In this document: positions 59,220 through 64,000 of the stretch, in pieces
Position numbering within the stretch: the stretch's first letter is position 1
How the letters are laid out: every line of letters begins with the position of its first letter
Assembly (NCBI GenBank): GCA_965215315.1
Contig: CBDCDB010000008.1
Location: 3,906,001 to 3,970,000 of the forward strand
Length of the DNA stretch: 64,000 nt
DNA from: Truepera sp965215315
GTDB taxonomy: Bacteria > Deinococcota > Deinococci > Deinococcales > Trueperaceae
Direction of reading: 5' to 3'
Translations under genes and position numbers: made by a program
The notes under the pieces: generated by a model
What the model saw: the letters and a program-made list of their open reading frames with translations, nothing else
Told to the model about the DNA's origin: nothing
The model's database searches: none

Positions 59220-60416
59220 TCATCTTTGATGCGTAACAGCAGCCCGTTCAAATACCTGTCCGAGTCTCGAGACGCCGGTCTCAATCTCTTCCGGCGTCGC
59301 CACCGAATAGCTAAGCCGTAGGGTGTTCAGACCTGTGCCATCCGTAAAAAACGTCTCGCCCGGAACATAGGCAACACCTTGTTTGACGGCCTCGTAAGCG
59401 AGTTCCGTGGCGTTGACGCGCTCCGCTAGGGTACACCATAAAAACATGCCGCCAGCGGGTTTCGTCCACTGTACGTCAGCGGTCATATAAGCGTCCAAAG
59501 CTCTGAGCATGAGGTCGCGCTGGTGTTGGTAGTACGCACGAACGCAATGAACCTGCGTCTCCATAAAGCCGTTTTTCGTCACCTCATGAGCAATCATCTG
59601 CGTGTAGGTTGCGGTATGCAGGTCGGCGGCCTGCTTGACCCTCGTCAACAGGGCGATGACCTCCGGAGCGGCGACAACCCAAGCCAGCCGAAAACCCGGC
59701 ACCATAATTTTCGAGAAGGTGCCGCAGTAGACGACTCCCTCAGGGGCGAGTGAATAGAGAGATGGAAGCGCCTCACCGCTGAAACGGAGTTCGCCGTAAG
59801 GGTTGTCCTCGAGAATCGGCACCCCGTAACGCGCGGCAAGTTCGACGAGCAGCTTTCGCCGCGCTAACGACATAGTGATACCGGTCGGATTGTCGAAGTT
59901 GGGGATGACGTAAACGAGCTTGGGACGGGTTTGCAGCGCAGCCTCGAGTGCGCCCGGTAGCATCCCTTCACTGTCGGTTGGGACGCCGATATAAGACACT
60001 TCGTAAGCGTCGAAAGCTCGGAGTGCGCCCATGTAGGTCGGTGCGGCGACGACGACGGTATCACCCGGCTCGAGGAAAACTTTGCCCAACAAGTCGAGTG
60101 CTTGCTGCGAACCGGACATAATTTGGACTTGCTCTGGGGTCACTGCGGCCCCGGTAGCCTGAAGCTGTGCGGCGACCCATTCGCGGAGCGGGCCGTAGCC
60201 CTCAGTTGTGCCGTACTGCAGCGCTTCGGCCCCGCGCTGCGTTAAAACCGTATCGGCGGCCTCACGGAGACGCTCAATTGGAAAGAGGTTTGGCGCGGGT
60301 AAGCCGCCAGCAAACGAAATCACTCCTGATTTGCTCGTAAGCTTTAAGATTTCGCGGATCACCGAGGGTTTCATGTTGTGAGTACGGTGAGCAAAACACG
60401 CTGACCAGTTCATCAT
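59220..60416 (-). CDS. PLP-dependent aminotransferase, LysN/AadAT-like
   Basis: About 398 residues. Blocks GVISFAGGLPAPNLFPIERL, LQYGTTEGYGPLREWVAAQL, IPNFDNPTGITMS, GTFSKIMVPGFRLAW (PLP lysine) and GGMFLWCTL match the MocR-like/LysN group (2-aminoadipate transaminase, broad specificity for aromatic and kynurenine substrates in relatives). GGGAGA precedes ATGATG at 60416/60413. Next to kynB-kynU it could be a kynurenine aminotransferase; equally it could serve lysine synthesis. Confidence 0.8.
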   Translation of the reverse strand: MMNWSACFAHRTHNMKPSVIREILKLTSKSGVISFAGGLPAPNLFPIERLREAADTVLTQRGAEALQYGTTEGYGPLREWVAAQLQATGAAVTPEQVQIMSGSQQALDLLGKVFLEPGDTVVVAAPTYMGALRAFDAYEVSYIGVPTDSEGMLPGALEAALQTRPKLVYVIPNFDNPTGITMSLARRKLLVELAARYGVPILEDNPYGELRFSGEALPSLYSLAPEGVVYCGTFSKIMVPGFRLAWVVAAPEVIALLTRVKQAADLHTATYTQMIAHEVTKNGFMETQVHCVRAYYQHQRDLMLRALDAYMTADVQWTKPAGGMFLWCTLAERVNATELAYEAVKQGVAYVPGETFFTDGTGLNTLRLSYSVATPEEIETGVSRLGQVFERAAVTHQR

Positions 60417-60491
60417 TCGTCTCCCAGCTCTTGTCTGACTATATGACGGCTGGCTTCCCCGTAACAACTACTTTTTAGACACGCTAAACGC

Positions 60492-60523
60492 AAAAAAGCT
60501 CACCCAATCGCTGAGGATGAGCT
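60492..60523 (-). terminator. Intrinsic terminator of glmM
   Basis: On the minus strand AGCTCATCC and GGGTGAGCT pair (one mismatch) and six T follow, 24 bases after the glmM stop. Confidence 0.75.
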
Positions 60524-60546
60524 GATTTCTAAAGATTGCGTTTAGC

Positions 60547-61881
60547 TTACAGGGTTGCCCGTTCAACAACTGCGGCGATATCCCGCGCTACCTGCTCAAT
60601 CATCATTTGGTCACGCCCTTCGACCATCACCCGGACGAGCGGCTCGGTTCCCGAAGGCCGGACGTTGACGCGGCCCTCACCGTTAAGGCGCAGCGTCGCC
60701 TCTTGCAGCGCCGCCGTAACCTGCTGGTGTTCGGCAAGTCTCGCCTTAACCAGGGGGTCAACCCGGACGTTGAGCAAGGTTTGCGGGTACATGGTGATTT
60801 CGTCAAACCACGTCTCGAGCGTTTTGCCCGAACCCTGCACGGCCTCGAGCGTTTGCAGTGCGCTCAAGATGCCGTCGCCAGTTGGGGCTTTGTCCAGAAA
60901 CAGCACGTGCCCGGACTGTTCGCCGCCCAAAGACAAGCCTTTGGTGCGGAGCATCTCGTGGACGTAGCGGTCGCCGACAGCGGCGCGGTGAAAGGTGACG
61001 CCGTGGCGCTCGAGGTAGTGCTCCAAGCCTAAGTTACCCATAATCGTCGAGACGACCGCCTGCTCGTGACGGTAGAGCGCACAGAGAGCGAGCATGTGGT
61101 CGCCTGAAATCAGCCTGCCGGAACGGTCAACGAGCAGCGCGCGGTCGGCGTCGCCGTCGAAGGTCACGCCGAGGTCGAGACTCTCAGCTTGCACAAACCG
61201 GGCGATGGCCTCCGGATGCGTCGAACCGCAGCCGGTGTTGATATTGATCCCGTCAGGCTTGGCGTTGATGACGCGCACGTCCGCGCCCAAGAGCGTAAAG
61301 ACTTCCGGAGCGAGTTTGTACGCAGCTCCGTTGGCGCAGTCGAGACCGAGTTTGAGGCCGGTTAGGTCGGGGCCGCTGGCGACCAAAAAGTCGCGGTATT
61401 CGTTGCCGCTGCCGCGGTCGTAGCGTTCAAAGGTGCCGATGTCCGCGCCGGTTACGGGGGGGAAAGACCGATCTTGGTCCATATAGCTTTCGATCTGAGC
61501 CTCGAGCGCGTCCGATAGCTTTTCGCCGTCGGCGCTAAAGAACTTGATGCCGTTATCGTCAAAGGGGTTGTGCGAGGCGCTGATCACGACGCCCGCAGCT
61601 GCCCCGAGTGAGCGGCACAGGTGCGACACACCGGGCGTCGGTAAGATACCGAGCTCGACCGTGTGCGCCCCGCGTGAGGTCAATCCGGCGACGAGCGCCG
61701 CGAGGAGCATCTGCCCGGAGCGGCGCGTGTCGCGGCCGATAAGTACAGTTGGCGCGTCTCGGCCTGCACCTTTGAGGGCTTCGGCAGCGGCGACGCCGAC
61801 CGAAAAAGCGAATTCTGCGGTCATCGGGGGCGTACCGGCAACCCCCCGGATGCCGTCGGTGCCAAAGTAGTGTCGGGACAT
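60547..61881 (-). CDS. glmM: Phosphoglucosamine mutase
   Basis: About 444 residues. Converts glucosamine-6-P to glucosamine-1-P for cell-wall precursors. FGTDGIRGVAGTPPMTAEFA, the phosphoserine loop GVVISASHNPFDDNGIKFF, the metal loop GVTFDGDADRALLVD and the phosphate site VRPSGTEPLVRVM are all present. The start is taken at 61881, seven bases after TACAAT; two upstream ATGs overlap that box. Confidence 0.95.
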   Translation of the reverse strand: MSRHYFGTDGIRGVAGTPPMTAEFAFSVGVAAAEALKGAGRDAPTVLIGRDTRRSGQMLLAALVAGLTSRGAHTVELGILPTPGVSHLCRSLGAAAGVVISASHNPFDDNGIKFFSADGEKLSDALEAQIESYMDQDRSFPPVTGADIGTFERYDRGSGNEYRDFLVASGPDLTGLKLGLDCANGAAYKLAPEVFTLLGADVRVINAKPDGININTGCGSTHPEAIARFVQAESLDLGVTFDGDADRALLVDRSGRLISGDHMLALCALYRHEQAVVSTIMGNLGLEHYLERHGVTFHRAAVGDRYVHEMLRTKGLSLGGEQSGHVLFLDKAPTGDGILSALQTLEAVQGSGKTLETWFDEITMYPQTLLNVRVDPLVKARLAEHQQVTAALQEATLRLNGEGRVNVRPSGTEPLVRVMVEGRDQMMIEQVARDIAAVVERATL

Positions 61882-61888
61882 AATGCTC

Positions 61889-61894
61889 ATTGTA
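61889..61894 (-). promoter_or_regulatory. -10 box (TACAAT) for leaderless glmM
   Basis: TACAAT ends exactly seven bases before the chosen ATG, with no ribosome site in between. Confidence 0.5.
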
Positions 61895-61996
61895 CTCATT
61901 TTAACGGCTTGAACCTTAAGCTAACCTTAAAATGCACGCATTCGGCCCGGTTTACAGCGCGTGTGAGGTTTTCGGCTTTTGTTAAGCTTCCGTAAC

Positions 61997-64000
61997 TTAT
62001 TTGGCCTCGAGCCAGTTCTGCCCCAGGCCGACCTCGGCGGTAATCGGCACGTCAAGGTTATAAGCGTCCTCCATCGCCGCCTTGACGGTCTCAGCTACGG
62101 CGTCAGCGGCCTCATGTGGGGCTTCGATCACGAGTTCGTCGTGAACTTGCAACAAGAGTTTGGAGTCCGACGCGGCGAGTTCGGGGGAGAGTCGCAGCAT
62201 GGCGAGCTTGACGATATCGGCCTGCGTGCCCTGAATCGGCATGTTGTAGGCGGTGCGTTCGGCGTATTCACGTGCGTTGCGGTTGGTGCTGCTGATGTCC
62301 GGAATCATCCGGCGGCGGCCCAGAAGCGTCTCGACGTAGCCGTTTTTACGGGCGAACTCGAGCGTTTCTTCGATATAGCCCTGCACTTTCGGGTAGCGCT
62401 CAAAGTACGTTTTGATAAACGCGGCGGCCTCTTCGTAGCTGATCGCTAGTTCGCGGGTCAGGCGGTGTGCGGACATGCCGTAAAGGACGCCGAAATTGAT
62501 GATTTTAGCGACGCGGCGCATGTCCGGCTTGACTTTGGGGGCGTCTACGCCGTAAATCTGCGCGGCGGTGCGGCGGTGGATGTCTTCACCTTGTCTGAAG
62601 GTCTCCAAGAGCGCCGCTTCGCCGGTGATGTGCGCCAGGATTCGCAGTTCGATCTGTGAGTAGTCAGCAACTAAAAGCGTCATGCCGTCGTCAGCGACGA
62701 AGCCGCGCCGGATTTCACGCCCGATTTCGGTACGCACCGGGATATTTTGCAGGTTTGGGTTCGTTGACGAGAGCCGCCCGGTCGCCGTTGCTGCCTGGTT
62801 AAAGGTGGTGTGCAGGCGTCCGGTTTCGGGGTTGACGAGGCGCGGTAAGGGGTCCAAATAGGTGCTTTTGAGCTTGGCGAGTTCGCGGTACTCGAGGATT
62901 AACGGCACCACCGGATGCGCGTCACGCAGCGGCTCCAACGCACTTACGGCGGTCGAGCGTTTGCCGGTGGTGGTTTTACCGCCTGCTTTGAGCTCGAGCT
63001 TTTCAAACAAGAGTTCGGCCAACTGGTCGCGCGAGTTGAGGTTTAGGGCTTCGTTGCCAGCGATTTCTCTGACTTTTTGCTCAAGGCCCAGCAGCGTTTC
63101 GCTCATCGCTTCTGACTGCTTGCCCAAAAACTCTGTGTCGATTTTGACGCCGGTGCGTTCCATCTGCGCGAGAACGCCCGCCAGTGGACGTTCAAGCTGC
63201 TCATAGAGGTTTTTGAGGCGCGGTTCGGCGGCGAGTTTGGGTGGCAAGATTTTCAGGAGTTCGGCGGTGGTGACGGCCCGTGACGCGGCGGTGACGCCCC
63301 AGTCAGGCGCGCCGTAACGACGCGCGACCGTTTCCGGGTCGGCGGTATTGGGGTCTAACACATAGGCCATCAGGAGCGGGTCATCACCGGGAGAGACCGA
63401 CGCGCCACCTTCGCCGCGTGAGGCGTAAACGGCTAACGCTTTAGCGTCGCAAGCTTTCAGCGTCTCCTCACTGCCCAAAATGGTTTGCGCCCATTCAGGC
63501 TCGACTTCAGCAACCGTTCCTGCTGAGGCGACCGCGAGTTCGCCCAGCTCGGCGCTCATGGGGGAGGCGCTCGAGAGCACAAACCCCAGCGCCCCACCGA
63601 AAAAAATGTCGGCTGAGGCGATTTTGCGGTAGCTGCTCCTAACGGCTGCGTCTCCCGCTGTTTCATCGGTAAGACCCAGCTCGCGCAGCATCGAACCGAA
63701 CTCGAGGTTTTTTAACATCTCAGCTAGTTCGTCACGCCGCAACTCGCGTTTGGCCCAGCCTTCGGGGTTGATCTCGAGGTCGGCGTCGGTAATAATCCGT
63801 GACAGCTCGCGGGAAAACTTGACGTTTTCTACGCTGGCAGCGACCTTTTTGGCGGTGCTCTCCGGTTTAAGCGTGTTCACATTCTCTAGAATCGCGTCGA
63901 GCGTCCCGTAATCTTGCAACAGTTTTGCAGCTGTTTTCGGGCCGATACCCTTCGCGCCGGGGATGTTGTCTGAGGCGTCGCCGGTGAGCGAACGGTAATC
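61997..64000 (-). CDS. polA: DNA polymerase I, 5'-truncated by the window edge
   Basis: About 667 residues visible. The right edge holds the end of the 5' nuclease domain (LTGDASDNIPGAKGIGPKTA, the helix-hairpin-helix). The 3'-5' exonuclease region (GFVLSSASPMSAELGELAVA) lacks the DxE catalytic motif, so proofreading is probably absent. The polymerase has motif A LLVADYSQIELRILAHI, motif B RRVAKIINFGVLYGMSAHRL with Phe at the ddNTP-selectivity position, and motif C LLQVHDELVIEAP. This combination resembles Thermus pol I. The start is outside the window. Confidence 0.96.
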   Translation of the reverse strand, partial: DYRSLTGDASDNIPGAKGIGPKTAAKLLQDYGTLDAILENVNTLKPESTAKKVAASVENVKFSRELSRIITDADLEINPEGWAKRELRRDELAEMLKNLEFGSMLRELGLTDETAGDAAVRSSYRKIASADIFFGGALGFVLSSASPMSAELGELAVASAGTVAEVEPEWAQTILGSEETLKACDAKALAVYASRGEGGASVSPGDDPLLMAYVLDPNTADPETVARRYGAPDWGVTAASRAVTTAELLKILPPKLAAEPRLKNLYEQLERPLAGVLAQMERTGVKIDTEFLGKQSEAMSETLLGLEQKVREIAGNEALNLNSRDQLAELLFEKLELKAGGKTTTGKRSTAVSALEPLRDAHPVVPLILEYRELAKLKSTYLDPLPRLVNPETGRLHTTFNQAATATGRLSSTNPNLQNIPVRTEIGREIRRGFVADDGMTLLVADYSQIELRILAHITGEAALLETFRQGEDIHRRTAAQIYGVDAPKVKPDMRRVAKIINFGVLYGMSAHRLTRELAISYEEAAAFIKTYFERYPKVQGYIEETLEFARKNGYVETLLGRRRMIPDISSTNRNAREYAERTAYNMPIQGTQADIVKLAMLRLSPELAASDSKLLLQVHDELVIEAPHEAADAVAETVKAAMEDAYNLDVPITAEVGLGQNWLEAK

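Noticed and set aside
1..64000. CRISPR arrays and rRNA genes
   Set aside because: No regularly spaced repeats with unique spacers and no conserved rRNA segments were seen on either strand.

Overview
The window looks like a chromosomal segment of a Deinococcota-type bacterium (Deinococcus/Truepera side). This is an inference from several traits. ProRS is the short archaeal/eukaryotic-like form. DNA polymerase I has a degenerate proofreading domain and Phe in motif B, as in Thermus. There is a LysN-like aminotransferase. Several genes start 5-7 nt after a TANNNT -10 box with no Shine-Dalgarno, the leaderless layout known from Deinococcus. G+C is moderately high by eye, and the palindrome CTCGAG is strikingly frequent everywhere except the first 2.8 kb. 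No rRNA, tRNA or CRISPR array was seen.

Layout. 1-2.8 kb is a mobile-element patch: an IS3-family element cut by the window edge has inserted in an OLD-family ATPase/nuclease gene that also carries a nonsense codon, followed by a complete IS427-type (IS5 family) element. 2.8-7.0 kb is a sugar ABC transporter operon (FrcBCA-like) with a divergent LacI regulator and paired operators. 7.0-15.9 kb carries a broken DUF1648 gene, recQ, a GNAT, a stress-type hydrophilic protein, a secreted protein, metG (with an upstream hairpin that looks like an attenuator), uspA and a Na+/alanine symporter. 16-18.6 kb has two tandem SBBP-type lipoproteins, one a pseudogene. 18.9-20.4 kb is proS. 20.5-22.4 kb is a chain of very small ORFs punctuated by intrinsic terminators; several share an LARWLEP-like ending. 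22.4-25.1 kb is an HTH regulator, another small ORF of that family and an ABC-2 exporter. 25.1-27.7 kb holds a decayed GNAT and an IS4-family element.

28-33 kb has ilvE, secreted and zinc-finger proteins, a DUF6483-like protein, an aminotransferase and a lepB with an amber codon. 33.2-36.9 kb is a RiPP-like locus on the minus strand: a B12-radical-SAM C-methyltransferase-type enzyme, a candidate long precursor with a very hydrophobic C-terminal stretch, a broken Cys-rich protein and a 58-residue protein. 37-38.4 kb has a MerR regulator and a CPBP protease. 38.6-43.4 kb is an alginate-type polysaccharide O-acetylation set (AlgJ/X-, AlgI- and AlgF-like) followed by two decayed genes and a 169-bp MITE with 18-bp terminal repeats and a 9-bp target duplication. 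43.5-54.8 kb is housekeeping: recX, a TraB protein, SMI1/KNR4, an FtsX-type permease, mltG, ruvX, a HAD phosphatase, alaS, two NUDIX genes and a MATE pump. 55-64 kb has an HxlR regulator divergent from wrbA, kynU-kynB, a LysN-type aminotransferase, glmM and the 3' part of polA.

At least eight genes are interrupted by stops or frameshifts. Either this lineage is losing genes actively or the assembly has residual errors; both should be considered.
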